A DNA stretch of 41,187 bases from Bacteroidetes bacterium GWF2_29_10. Its GTDB lineage: Bacteria > Bacteroidota > Bacteroidia > Bacteroidales > GWE2-29-8. Below are positions 18,425 through 26,979 of this stretch, one piece after another. The notes below the pieces were generated by a model. It saw nothing but the letters and a program-made list of their open reading frames with translations, was not told the origin of the DNA and made no database searches. A program made the position numbers and the translations under genes. The stretch's first letter is position 1, and each line of letters begins with the position of its first letter. The DNA lies in NCBI GenBank assembly GCA_001768555.1, contig MEOD01000020.1, forward strand, positions 1-41,187. Reading direction: 5' to 3'.

Positions 18425-18446
18425 AAATAATTAAAAAATAATAAAT

Positions 18447-19307
18447 ATGGAAAAGAGAATTAAAATTGCGGTTCAAAAATCAGGTCGTCTTTACGAGGGG
18501 ACAATTAAGCTATTAACTGAATGTGGCTTATCAATATCTAATGGCCATAACAGATTAGTGGATCGTCCTACAAATTTTCCTATTGATTTATTATATTTAC
18601 GAGATGATGATATTCCAAAATATGTTGAAGATAAAATAGCTGATATAGGTATAGTGGGAGAGAATGTTGTGTATGAGAAGAACAAAACCGTAAATATAAT
18701 AAGGAAATTAGGATTTGCAAAATGTCGTTTATCAATAGCTATTCCGAAAACAGAAGTATATACTGGTTTAGATTTTTTGTCGGGAAAGAAAATTGCTACA
18801 TCGTATTCAAAAATAGTATCTGATTTTTTAAAAGAAAAAGGTATAAATGCAGACATTCATGAAATAAGTGGTTCTGTAGAAATAGCGCCAGCAATTAATC
18901 TTGCAGATGTTATAATTGATTTAGTTAGCACAGGGAGTACGCTTATAGGAAATGGCTTAAAGGAGGTAGAAACTATATTAAATTCTGAGGCAGTAATAAT
19001 TTCTAATCCATTGCTAGATGAGAATGAGATGAGTATAGTAAACAAATTATTGTTTAGAATAGAAGCTGTTAGTAAGTCAAAGAAATATAGGTATTTATTG
19101 TTAAATGCTCCAGAGAGCTCAGTAAATGAGATAATAAACCTTGTCCCAGGAATGAAAAGCCCGACGATTATGCCACTAGCTAAGTCTGGATGGTGCTCAA
19201 TGCATTCAGTAGTAGAAGAAGATAAGTTTTGGGATGTTATAGATAATCTTAAATTATTAGGAGCAGAGGGAATTTTAATTATACCAATAGAAAAAATGAT
19301 TTTATAA
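18447..19307 (+). CDS. hisG: ATP phosphoribosyltransferase, long form
   Basis: 286 residues. It catalyses the first step of histidine synthesis, joining ATP and PRPP to give phosphoribosyl-ATP. The N-terminal catalytic part shows 'MEKRIKIAVQKSGRLYEGT' and 'ADIGIVGENVVYE'. The PRPP-binding loop is 'DVIIDLVSTGSTLIGNGLKEVE' (about 157-178). The C-terminal 75 residues, ending 'LGAEGILIIPIEKMIL', are the ACT-like regulatory domain of the long form, which normally gives feedback inhibition by histidine. The enzyme is therefore probably controlled both by allostery and by the upstream attenuator. First gene of hisG-hisD-hisC, 9 nt from hisD. Confidence 0.97.
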   Translation: MEKRIKIAVQKSGRLYEGTIKLLTECGLSISNGHNRLVDRPTNFPIDLLYLRDDDIPKYVEDKIADIGIVGENVVYEKNKTVNIIRKLGFAKCRLSIAIPKTEVYTGLDFLSGKKIATSYSKIVSDFLKEKGINADIHEISGSVEIAPAINLADVIIDLVSTGSTLIGNGLKEVETILNSEAVIISNPLLDENEMSIVNKLLFRIEAVSKSKKYRYLLLNAPESSVNEIINLVPGMKSPTIMPLAKSGWCSMHSVVEEDKFWDVIDNLKLLGAEGILIIPIEKMIL

Positions 19308-19316
19308 AATTAAATT

Positions 19317-20618
19317 ATGGAAATAATAAATTTCACAGATATAGAATCTCTTAGAAAGAGGCTCTATAGAAAATTAGTAGATGATGATGATCTATATTTA
19401 AGTGTTGGCAATATATTGAATAATGTAAAGAATAAAGGAGACATATCTTTGCGTGATTATAGCAAAATGTTTGATAAAGTTGTCCTTGATAATATTATTG
19501 TTACAGAGGATGAATTATCTGAAGCAGGCAATTTTGTTTCTGATGATTTGAAGAATGCAATATCATTAGCAATAGAAAACGTATCAAAATTTCATGTCAA
19601 TCAAAAAAATAAAGATGTTCCAATAGAAACGATGGGAGGAATTGTATGTTGGCGTAAGCAATTGCCAATAGAAAAAATAGGTCTGTATATCCCTGGAGGC
19701 TCAGCTCCCTTATTTTCTACTGTTATAATGTTAGCAATACCAGCCAAGATTGCAGGATGTGAGGAAATAATTCTTTGTACACCTTTAGGTAAAGATGGCA
19801 ATGTAAACCCAGTAATTCTTTACACAGCAAAGCTTTGTGGTGTAAGTAAAGTGTATAAAATAGGAGGAGCACAAGCTATAGCAGCAATGGCTTATGGAAC
19901 AGAGACTGTTCCAAAGGTATATAAGATTTTTGGTCCAGGTAATAAATATGTTACCATCGCGAAACAAATAGTAAGTATGAAAGGTATCGCAATAGACATG
20001 CCTGCAGGACCATCGGAACTTGCTGTATTAGCTGATGATAGTGCTAATGCATCATTTGTGGCGGCGGATTTATTATCACAGGCAGAGCATGACCCAGATA
20101 GTCAGGTTTTATTAGTTACTTGTTGCCGAAAATTAGTAAAAGATACTATTTTTGAGTTAAAGAAACAGGTTGAGAATTTATCAAGAAAAGAGATAGCAAA
20201 AAAAGCTATAGATAATAGTAAAATAATTATAGCAGAGAACTATAATCAAGCAATAGAAATCATTAATGACTATGCCCCTGAACATCTTATTATAGCTATG
20301 AATGATTCAAGTGTTAAGGATATGATTACTAATGCAGGTTCTGTTTTTATAGGTAATTATGCTACAGAGTCTATTGGTGATTATGCATCTGGAACAAATC
20401 ATACTCTTCCAACAAATGGAGCAGCAAAAGCTTACAGTGGTTTAACATTAGAGGCTTTTTGCAAATATATTTCTTTCCAAACAATAAACGAACAAGGAAT
20501 AAGAAACATAGGTCCTTATGTGGAAAAAATGGCTGAAGCAGAGGGTTTGGATGCTCATAAAAATGCAGTAACGATACGATTAAAATTTTTACAAAATGAG
20601 AATAGAAAAACTTATTAG
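19317..20618 (+). CDS. hisD: Histidinol dehydrogenase
   Basis: 433 residues, standard length. It oxidises L-histidinol to L-histidine in two NAD-dependent steps, using zinc. Family signatures are complete: 'GLYIPGGSAPLFSTVIMLAIPAKIAGC', 'FGPGNKYVTIAKQ', 'DMPAGPSELAVLADDSANASFVAADLLSQAEHDPDSQV' (the Gln and His of 'SQAEH' are zinc ligands) and 'YAPEHLII', the catalytic Glu-His pair. It follows hisG by 9 nt and overlaps hisC by 23 nt, so the three genes form one transcription unit. Nothing unusual in the sequence. Confidence 0.98.
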   Translation: MEIINFTDIESLRKRLYRKLVDDDDLYLSVGNILNNVKNKGDISLRDYSKMFDKVVLDNIIVTEDELSEAGNFVSDDLKNAISLAIENVSKFHVNQKNKDVPIETMGGIVCWRKQLPIEKIGLYIPGGSAPLFSTVIMLAIPAKIAGCEEIILCTPLGKDGNVNPVILYTAKLCGVSKVYKIGGAQAIAAMAYGTETVPKVYKIFGPGNKYVTIAKQIVSMKGIAIDMPAGPSELAVLADDSANASFVAADLLSQAEHDPDSQVLLVTCCRKLVKDTIFELKKQVENLSRKEIAKKAIDNSKIIIAENYNQAIEIINDYAPEHLIIAMNDSSVKDMITNAGSVFIGNYATESIGDYASGTNHTLPTNGAAKAYSGLTLEAFCKYISFQTINEQGIRNIGPYVEKMAEAEGLDAHKNAVTIRLKFLQNENRKTY

Positions 20619-21630
20619 AGAAAATATTAAAAACTTAGTTCCTTACTCCTCTGCAAGAAATGAGTTTAAAGGACAAGCTAGTGTTTTTCTTGATGCAAAT
20701 GAAAATCCCTATAATTCTAGTTTTAATCGTTATCCAGATCCATTGCATAAAGAGTTAAGGGACGTTGTTTCTGAAGTTTTTTATTTGAATACAGAAAAAA
20801 TATTTATAGGCAATGGAAGTGATGAAGTTATAGACCTTTTATTAAGAATGTGTTGTCGCCCAAGTATTGACAATATTATCATTTGTCCACCTACTTATGG
20901 AATGTATGAGGTTTCAGCTCATGTGAATGATGTAAACGTTATAAAAGTTCCTCAAAATGCTGATTTTACTATAAATATAGCAGCTATTAGTAAAGCATTG
21001 AATGCTAATACAAAGATGATATTTATATGCTCCCCAAATAACCCAACAGGAAATCTTGTTCCAATAGAAATTATAGAGTATTTATTAAAGACCTTTAATA
21101 TTTTTGTTGTTATTGATGAGGCTTATATTGATTTTTCTGAAGGAGGTTCTTCTTTATCTCTTATAGAAAATTATGATAATCTTATAATTATGCGTACCCT
21201 TTCAAAAGCTTGGGGTATAGCAGGATTAAGAGTAGGAATTGCTTTAGCCGATGAAAGGGTTATAAAAATTTTATACAAGATAAAATTACCATATAACGTA
21301 AATATTTTTTCACAAAAGAAAGCTTTAGAAATATTAAAAAATAAGAATAAAATTATCAGATTGAAAAGGTGTATATTAAATGAGCGAAAGTTTGTTATTA
21401 AAGAATTGTCAAAATTAACTCATATTATTACACATATATATCCTTCTGATGCAAATTTTATACTTGTAAAAACAATAAATGCAAAAAATATTTATAATTT
21501 TTTAAAAAATAGAAATATAATAGTTAGGGATCGTTCATCAAATTTACATTGTGAAAACTGTATAAGAATCACCATTGGAACAAAGAAAGAAAATCGTAAT
21601 TTAATTGATTCTTTAAAAGAGTTTTTTTAA
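20596..21630 (+). CDS. hisC: Histidinol-phosphate aminotransferase
   Basis: 344 residues, a fold-type I PLP enzyme that transaminates imidazole-acetol phosphate with glutamate to histidinol phosphate. Markers: 'DANENPYN' near the N-terminus, 'GNGSDEVIDLLLR', 'CSPNNPTGN', 'VIDEAYIDFS' and the PLP lysine in 'RTLSKAWGIAGLRVG' (Lys about 204). The start ATG at 20596 lies inside hisD (23-nt overlap), pointing to translational coupling. The operon ends here: the remaining his genes (B, H, A, F, I/E) are not in this window, so the pathway is split between loci or the other genes lie elsewhere. Confidence 0.96.
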   Translation: MRIEKLIRENIKNLVPYSSARNEFKGQASVFLDANENPYNSSFNRYPDPLHKELRDVVSEVFYLNTEKIFIGNGSDEVIDLLLRMCCRPSIDNIIICPPTYGMYEVSAHVNDVNVIKVPQNADFTINIAAISKALNANTKMIFICSPNNPTGNLVPIEIIEYLLKTFNIFVVIDEAYIDFSEGGSSLSLIENYDNLIIMRTLSKAWGIAGLRVGIALADERVIKILYKIKLPYNVNIFSQKKALEILKNKNKIIRLKRCILNERKFVIKELSKLTHIITHIYPSDANFILVKTINAKNIYNFLKNRNIIVRDRSSNLHCENCIRITIGTKKENRNLIDSLKEFF

Positions 21631-21718
21631 TCGTTAGCTTTACATTAATGTAGTAGCTTAATCTTAAATTTTATTTATGCGATTGAGTCTTGTTTTTTAA
21701 TTATTAGTATTTTTGCTA

Positions 21719-21757
21719 AAAATAGGTTTATACAAAAAATTTGGACTAACCTATTTT
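21719..21757. terminator. Inverted repeat between convergent hisC and thioredoxin-like gene
   Basis: AAAATAGGTT (21719-21728) is repeated inversely as AACCTATTTT (21748-21757), a perfect 10-bp stem with a 19-nt loop. The A and T runs on its outer sides would act as U-tracts in both directions, so a bidirectional terminator is likely in this convergent spacer. The large loop makes it weaker than the his attenuator. Confidence 0.5.
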
Positions 21758-21790
21758 ATTTAGGATAAGACACTACTTAATAATTAAATA

Positions 21791-23290
21791 TTATTTTATT
21801 TTTTCTCTTTTAAACTCTTCTTCTTTGTCAATAACTTCTTTTATCTGATCAACACTAATCCTTTTAGCTAATATTCGTTTTTCTTGATCTAAAAGATATA
21901 TTACAGGGGTGCTGTATATATCATAAGTTTTGTAAAGATTATTTTGATTAGAAGGGTCAAATCCATTAATAAATTTCATGTTTTTTCCGTTAATAAATTC
22001 TTTCCACTTTTTTGTATCTGCATTTTCTAAAGAAATAGCTAGTATAACAACTCCCATGTCTTTTAACACAGAATCATAAGCATTAATTAAAAGAGGAATT
22101 TCGTGTTTGCAGTGCCCACAATCTGGATCCCAGTAGAATAAAACCATATATTTTGCAGGAATATTATACATATTAAATGTTTTTCCTCCAGAGAGTGTCT
22201 TTTGCTCATTTATGTCTATAACATTTGATGTAGTGTCATATAATGTTAAATCAGGAGCTTTATTTCCTATTAATAAAGGTTTAAGGGTTTTTGCTCTATC
22301 TTGAATTTTATATAATGTAGTTGAGTCAACCCAAAATGCCTGTCCATCAGTAAAATAATTATCAACAAGATGCACAAATATTGCATCAAATCCCATTATT
22401 TTAGATTTTTCATAAGTGCTTGTCATATAATAAACACAATATTTAAACATTTCTTTGTTAGCTTTTGCTTTGTTTATTATAAAGTCTGCAGTTGCATTAA
22501 TAGAATCTGGTTGTTGAAGAGTTAGTTTTTCCAGATATTGTACTAATTTGGGATGAAATATAGGTGTGCGTAATATTCTATCATCAGAAAAGTCTATATT
22601 GTCAAAAAAATGTTGTTTATAATATCTAAATTGAAATAAAGAATCAGGGCGTCCATTTTCTAAAATTGGAGGATCTGGTACTTCTATATCTTGAGATGCT
22701 CTAAAAATTTTAGTAACAATACTGTTTGGATTGTCTTCCATAAGCTTTTGTTTGTAATCTCTAACTTCAGAATCTACAGCTAACATTTTTTGTTTAAGTT
22801 CTCGCATTTTTGCTGTATCATTGCTTGTTTGTGCAATTTTCATTTCTTCTCTTATTGGCCCAGCTTTTTCTTGTTGAGTTGCTATGTAATTTAAGAATCC
22901 GTAGAATAGTTTATTTTCTTTAGATTCAATTACTTTCATGTTTTTTACAAATTCAGCAGTATCAGTTTCTAAGCTTATTTTATTTTCAGATACCATTATT
23001 TCGAAATATTTTTTATCAGGTGTAACAGCTAAATATATACCTCCTTCAATTGGCTCTGTTCCTTCAAACACACACACACCGTCAGAATTAACTTTAGCAG
23101 TGTCTCTTATAAATTGTTTATCTCCATAATAATAACCGAGATAACATAATGTATCTTTTAATCCTTTTATTTTAAGCTTAATAGTCCATACAGGTTTATT
23201 TGTTGTGGCTTTTCCTTTAGTTTTATCTTGACCATATATGACAGGTGTAATAAGAAAATAAAACAGTGTTAAAATAATAATTTTACGCAT
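21791..23290 (-). CDS. Periplasmic thioredoxin-like protein with DUF4369-type N-terminus
   Basis: 499 residues. Signal peptide 1-20 (cleavage after VIYG or IYGQ). Residues about 35-120 look like a DUF4369 beta-domain ('TIKLKIKGLKDTLCYLGYYYGDKQFIRDTAKVNSDG'). A helical middle part of the DUF5106 type follows. The C-terminal 150 residues are a TlpA-like thioredoxin fold with 'FYWDPDCGHCKHEIP' (CGHC near 391-394) and a cis-Pro region 'YSTPVIYLLD'. It is thought to act in periplasmic disulfide exchange, perhaps for secreted proteins, but its partner is unknown. Its own transcript reads towards hisC. A TATTTTTG element stands upstream at 23349-23356 without a clear -33. Confidence 0.85.
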   Translation of the reverse strand: MRKIIILTLFYFLITPVIYGQDKTKGKATTNKPVWTIKLKIKGLKDTLCYLGYYYGDKQFIRDTAKVNSDGVCVFEGTEPIEGGIYLAVTPDKKYFEIMVSENKISLETDTAEFVKNMKVIESKENKLFYGFLNYIATQQEKAGPIREEMKIAQTSNDTAKMRELKQKMLAVDSEVRDYKQKLMEDNPNSIVTKIFRASQDIEVPDPPILENGRPDSLFQFRYYKQHFFDNIDFSDDRILRTPIFHPKLVQYLEKLTLQQPDSINATADFIINKAKANKEMFKYCVYYMTSTYEKSKIMGFDAIFVHLVDNYFTDGQAFWVDSTTLYKIQDRAKTLKPLLIGNKAPDLTLYDTTSNVIDINEQKTLSGGKTFNMYNIPAKYMVLFYWDPDCGHCKHEIPLLINAYDSVLKDMGVVILAISLENADTKKWKEFINGKNMKFINGFDPSNQNNLYKTYDIYSTPVIYLLDQEKRILAKRISVDQIKEVIDKEEEFKREKIK

Positions 23291-23397
23291 GATATTTAAA
23301 ATTTTACTTGAAAAATAAATTTACTTGAAAATTTATCTAATTTTATGCCAAAAATAATAAATATTTAAAAGAAAAATAATAAAATAATTATACATTC

Positions 23398-24231
23398 ATG
23401 GAAACAACAAAGGAAATCAAGATATTTACAAGCGATGAGTCACATAAAGAAATAATTACAGCAATTTTATTTGACAATGGTTATAATAATTTTATAGAAG
23501 AGGATGATTGTTTATTTGCATATATTGAGGTAAGCTTATTTGATGAAGCTATTTTAAGAGAAACCCTTGATAATATAGAAAAGGGTATTATTTATGAAAT
23601 GAGTGAGATTGAAGATAAGGATTGGAATGAAATATGGGAAAAAAGTTTTCAACCTATTTGCATAAATAACAAATGTTTTATTCGTTCGTCTTTTCATGAA
23701 AAATCAGATTATCCTTATGAAATTGTTATAGACCCTAAAATGGCTTTTGGGACAGGACATCATGAAACCACCTCATTAATAGTAAGCATATTACTTGATA
23801 ACGAAAGTTTTGTTAAAAACAAAACTATTTTAGATATGGGATGTGGTACGGCTATTTTGGCAATATTAGCATCTAAACTTGGAGCAACACGTATAGATGC
23901 TATTGACAATGACGAAAATGCTGTTTGTAATGCAATCGAAAACATAGAAATTAATGAGACTGAAAATGTTAATGTATTTTTAGGAGATACTAATGTTTTA
24001 ATTGAAAATAATTACATTTATGATGTAATCATTGCAAACATCAATAGAAATGTTTTGTTAGAACAAATAGAAACATACACAAAATATTTAAAAAAAGACG
24101 CCATACTCATAATTAGTGGGTTTTATGATACTGACGTTGATGTTCTAAATTCAAAAGCAGCAAGCTTATCGCTTTCATTTGTTGATAAATATATGGATAA
24201 AAATTGGACATCTGTAATTTATAAAAATTAA
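23398..24231 (+). CDS. prmA: Ribosomal protein L11 methyltransferase
   Basis: 277 residues, SAM-dependent. PrmA trimethylates ribosomal protein L11. The N-terminal substrate-binding domain (1-105) includes 'DWNEIWEKSFQPI'. The catalytic domain begins with the PrmA hallmark 'MAFGTGHHETT' and SAM motif I 'ILDMGCGTAILAILASKLGA' (about 144-163). Motif IV is 'YDVIIANINRNVLLEQI', with the typical N-I-N/N-P-P-type loop. It is divergent from the thioredoxin-like gene, with a 107-nt shared intergenic region. The family is easy to confuse with other methyltransferases, but FGTGxHxTT is specific. Confidence 0.95.
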   Translation: METTKEIKIFTSDESHKEIITAILFDNGYNNFIEEDDCLFAYIEVSLFDEAILRETLDNIEKGIIYEMSEIEDKDWNEIWEKSFQPICINNKCFIRSSFHEKSDYPYEIVIDPKMAFGTGHHETTSLIVSILLDNESFVKNKTILDMGCGTAILAILASKLGATRIDAIDNDENAVCNAIENIEINETENVNVFLGDTNVLIENNYIYDVIIANINRNVLLEQIETYTKYLKKDAILIISGFYDTDVDVLNSKAASLSLSFVDKYMDKNWTSVIYKN

Positions 24232-24286
24232 ATTATTGCAATTTCTATTGAGACAAAGTATTAATATTTAGATGATAATAAGGGGT

Positions 24287-24314
24287 TTATTATTTTTTTT
24301 AAAAAAAATAATAA
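24287..24314. repeat. 28-bp perfect AT palindrome
   Basis: Fourteen-base arms meet at 24300/24301: TTTATTATTTTTTT... mirrored as its complement. It lies between prmA and siaB. It can form a long A-U hairpin, but A/T-only palindromes arise easily here, so function is doubtful. Confidence 0.4.
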
Positions 24315-24384
24315 AAAAATGATTTTGATTTAATATAAAATTATTACATTTATACCGAAATTATTTGTTGACAAACTAAATAAA

Positions 24385-24903
24385 ATGTCAAACAAGGTTG
24401 TTTTAGATTATCATGGATTAATTGACTTTGGCACCATTCAAGTTTTATTGAGGCGTGTTAAGGATATATTTAGTATTATTGATGTGGATAAATCTGTTAA
24501 AAAAAAAGTATTTAACATAATGGTTGAGTGCCTTGAAAATATATTAAAACATAGCAATGAGGTATCTTTTTATGATTATGATTTTGATATAGTTTATCCT
24601 AAAATTTCCATTATTGAAAATGGAAATAAATTTATAATCACTACTCAGAACTCTTTACAAAATATTAATAAGGAAAAACTAACCAATAGTATTGATGCCT
24701 TAAATAAATTAGATAAGGAGCAATTGAAAAAATATTACGAAAATAGAATTTTTAATACTCAAATTTCTGAAAAGGGAGGGGCTGGATTAGGATTAATTGA
24801 TATTGTTTTAAAATCTGAAAACAATATTGAATATAATATAGAGCAAATTGATGAAAAAATCTCTTTATTTAAACAAACAATAATAATTTTGAAAAAAAAA
24901 TAA
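24385..24903 (+). CDS. siaB: SiaB-family protein kinase (GHKL-type)
   Basis: 172 residues. A short GHKL ATPase: the N-box is 'ECLENILKHS' (Glu48, Asn52) and the G-box is 'GGAGLGLIDIV' near 130-140. In Pseudomonas, SiaB phosphorylates the small protein SiaC, and unphosphorylated SiaC activates a diguanylate cyclase. The next gene, 7 nt away, is a SiaC homologue, so the kinase and its target form a bicistronic unit. No SiaA phosphatase or SiaD cyclase is present here. No transmembrane segment; cytoplasmic. The symbol is by family resemblance. Confidence 0.8.
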   Translation: MSNKVVLDYHGLIDFGTIQVLLRRVKDIFSIIDVDKSVKKKVFNIMVECLENILKHSNEVSFYDYDFDIVYPKISIIENGNKFIITTQNSLQNINKEKLTNSIDALNKLDKEQLKKYYENRIFNTQISEKGGAGLGLIDIVLKSENNIEYNIEQIDEKISLFKQTIIILKKK

Positions 24904-24910
24904 TACATTT

Positions 24911-25297
24911 ATGAATACATTAAGAATAGAATCAACTGAAATTTCTCCTAAAATTGTATATGATGCAAATAAGTACCATTTCGAAATAATTGGCGAATCA
25001 AGGCCAGAAAATGTTAGAGAGTTTTATGACCCTGTAATTGAGTGGATGGATAATTTTATTAATGAAATTAATATTGAAAAAGAATTAAATTTTGACTTCA
25101 AACTTGAATATTTTAACTCTTCTTCAGCTAAATATATTCTTGATATATTATACAAACTAACAGAATATAATGCCAAAGGACTGATTATTACTATTAATTG
25201 GTATTATGAAGATGGCGACGATGATATGCTTGAAGCAGGGCAAGAAATGTCAAGAATGGTTAGTTTTAAATTTAATTATGTAATTATATTAGATTAG
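24911..25297 (+). CDS. siaC: SiaC-family regulatory phosphoprotein (DUF1987)
   Basis: 128 residues, the usual family length. It begins 'MNTLRIESTEISPKIVYD', typical of DUF1987, with the region holding the phosphorylation site 'LEYFNSSSAKYILDIL' (Ser70-72, Lys74). In Pseudomonas SiaC the modified residue is a threonine at about this position; here serines replace it. It is the likely substrate of the adjacent SiaB. The output protein is not in the window and cannot be guessed. The gene ends 30 nt before the convergent FKBP gene, with no terminator hairpin visible. Confidence 0.82.
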   Translation: MNTLRIESTEISPKIVYDANKYHFEIIGESRPENVREFYDPVIEWMDNFINEINIEKELNFDFKLEYFNSSSAKYILDILYKLTEYNAKGLIITINWYYEDGDDDMLEAGQEMSRMVSFKFNYVIILD

Positions 25298-25327
25298 CAT
25301 ATTTTTAAGTAATTGTATTTTTAATAT

Positions 25328-25849
25328 TTAGTATAAGTCAATAAGGCTTAGGTCGTAAATTAAAGTAGCTCTTGACGGTATTCTTTTTTCATCTCCAAGC
25401 AATCCATATCCTAAGTTTGAAGGAATTATTATTTTTGCTTTATCTCCAACTCTGAGTAAAAGAATACCCTCTTCGAGTCCTCTTATTACTGATTTACCTA
25501 TTTCTATCTGTTCAGGATTTTGTTCTGTTTTTTTATAAGCAACATTACCATTTATTAAACTTAGTGTATATGCAATAATTGCAGTTTTTCCATTTCGAGC
25601 TTTTTCTCCATTACCTTTTTTATAAATTAAATATCTAATACCTGTGTTTGTTTTGTTTACATCCCATTTATATCGTCTAATATAATCCTCAATCTGTTCG
25701 TTTTCATTTTCATATAAGGTAATATTTGTTCTAAGCATAGGTTCTTTTATTTCCTCGAAAGTTATTTCTTTCTTAGTTTCTTGCTTTTGTTTGTTATTAC
25801 AAGATACTAAAGATATTAATATTATAAATAATGATAATAGTATTTTCAT
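25328..25849 (-). CDS. FKBP-type peptidyl-prolyl isomerase lipoprotein, GldI-like
   Basis: 173 residues. A lipoprotein signal with lipobox L-V-S-C (Cys17) anchors it in a membrane. Residues about 75-173 form an FKBP domain ('NGKTAIIAYTLSLINGNVAY', 'VIRGLEEGILLLRVGDKAKIIIPSNLGYG', 'IPSRATLIYDLSLID'). It would catalyse proline isomerisation in the envelope. GldI, an FKBP lipoprotein needed for gliding in Flavobacterium, has this size and layout and, as far as I recall, a similar nrnA-ndk neighbourhood, so orthology is plausible but not proven. It abuts nrnA with no gap (stop at 25850 side), indicating one transcript. Confidence 0.85.
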   Translation of the reverse strand: MKILLSLFIILISLVSCNNKQKQETKKEITFEEIKEPMLRTNITLYENENEQIEDYIRRYKWDVNKTNTGIRYLIYKKGNGEKARNGKTAIIAYTLSLINGNVAYKKTEQNPEQIEIGKSVIRGLEEGILLLRVGDKAKIIIPSNLGYGLLGDEKRIPSRATLIYDLSLIDLY

Positions 25850-26869
25850 TTAAACATTAGTTATTTCATTAATAATATTATCAGTAATATCCTCAAATAG
25901 CTTTGTTGCATCCCCTAAGGAGCATTCTAATTGTCCTCCTGCTGAATTTTTATGTCCTCCTCCATTAAAATATTTTTTTGCCAAATCATTTACAGAAAAA
26001 TTTCCTTTAGAGCGAAAAGATATTTTAATATAATTTTCTTTTTCAATAAACATTGCAGTCATATTTATTCCATTTATTGACAATCCGTAATTTACAATTC
26101 CTTCAGTGTCGCCGTCTTTATAATTGTAATTAGCAAGATCTTCTTTAGATAAATAGATATAAGAACATGCTTTATTAGGAAATATTTTAAGTCTATTACA
26201 TAGGGTATGTCCTAATAATCTCAATCGATCTGCTGAATATGTTTGATAAATAGAGTCGTTTATTAAAGAATTATTTATTCCATATTTTATAAGTTCAGCT
26301 GCAATTACATGAGTTTCCGATTTTGTATTTGAATAACTAAAAGAACCTGTATCTGTTATTATTCCTACATAAATTGCTTCAGCAATATTTTTATCTATTA
26401 ACTTTTCATAACCAAGTTCTTTGATAACATTATAAATAAGTTCTGCTGTAGAAGAATATTTTGTGTCTGAAATAATTATATCTGCAAATAATTCAGGGTC
26501 TATATGATGGTCTATTAAAATTTTAAAAGCATTAGCTGTTTTTAAATATTCTTCCATTATATCAACTCTTTTTATAGAATTAAAATCAACACAAAAAATA
26601 ATATCAGCTTTTTCTAAACAGTTTTTAGCTAAAGCAAGATTTTTTTTTGCATTAATAACCTTGTCAGTCGCTTGCATCCAATTTAAAAAATCAGGATAAT
26701 CTGAAGGTGTAACGATATTAACACTATAATGCATTTTATTAAATATATCATACAGTGCTAAAGAGGAACCGACAGCATCACCATCTGGGTTAACGTGACT
26801 AATAATTGCTATATTTTTTATGCTTGAGTCTTCTAATTTTGATTTTATTTGTAGAATTTGTTTTTTCAT
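25850..26869 (-). CDS. nrnA: DHH/DHHA1 phosphoesterase (NrnA-like oligoribonuclease/pAp phosphatase)
   Basis: 339 residues. The DHH motifs are all present: 'ISHVNPDGDAVGSSLALY' (about 24-40, metal-binding Asp), 'FCVDFNS', 'ILIDHHIDPE' (about 117), and the DHHA1 nucleic-acid-binding motif 'GGGHKNSAGG' (about 303). The family degrades very short RNAs and dephosphorylates 3'-phosphoadenosine 5'-phosphate. It probably substitutes for Orn in this phylum. It is upstream of the GldI-like gene and divergent from ndk across a 110-nt spacer containing an 18-bp perfect hairpin that ends 15 nt before its ATG. Confidence 0.92.
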   Translation of the reverse strand: MKKQILQIKSKLEDSSIKNIAIISHVNPDGDAVGSSLALYDIFNKMHYSVNIVTPSDYPDFLNWMQATDKVINAKKNLALAKNCLEKADIIFCVDFNSIKRVDIMEEYLKTANAFKILIDHHIDPELFADIIISDTKYSSTAELIYNVIKELGYEKLIDKNIAEAIYVGIITDTGSFSYSNTKSETHVIAAELIKYGINNSLINDSIYQTYSADRLRLLGHTLCNRLKIFPNKACSYIYLSKEDLANYNYKDGDTEGIVNYGLSINGINMTAMFIEKENYIKISFRSKGNFSVNDLAKKYFNGGGHKNSAGGQLECSLGDATKLFEDITDNIINEITNV

Positions 26870-26883
26870 TATTTTTTATTTTT

Positions 26884-26923
26884 TAATAATTTTAATAGAA
26901 AGACTTTTCTATTAAAATTATTA
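26884..26923. repeat. 18-bp perfect hairpin between nrnA and ndk
   Basis: Arms 26884-26901 and 26906-26923 match over 18 bp around a GACT loop. The genes diverge here, so an ordinary terminator is not expected. In nrnA mRNA the stem would end about 15 nt before the start codon; in ndk mRNA it would be followed by a T-rich stretch. Confidence 0.8.
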
Positions 26924-26979
26924 TTATTTTTACTCTACAAAGTAACAATATTTTTTAAAATATTAAAAGAATAAAAATT

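Noticed and set aside
24287-24314. Terminator of prmA
   Set aside because: The palindrome is only A and T and lies 56 nt after the stop; a strong terminator would need G-C pairs.
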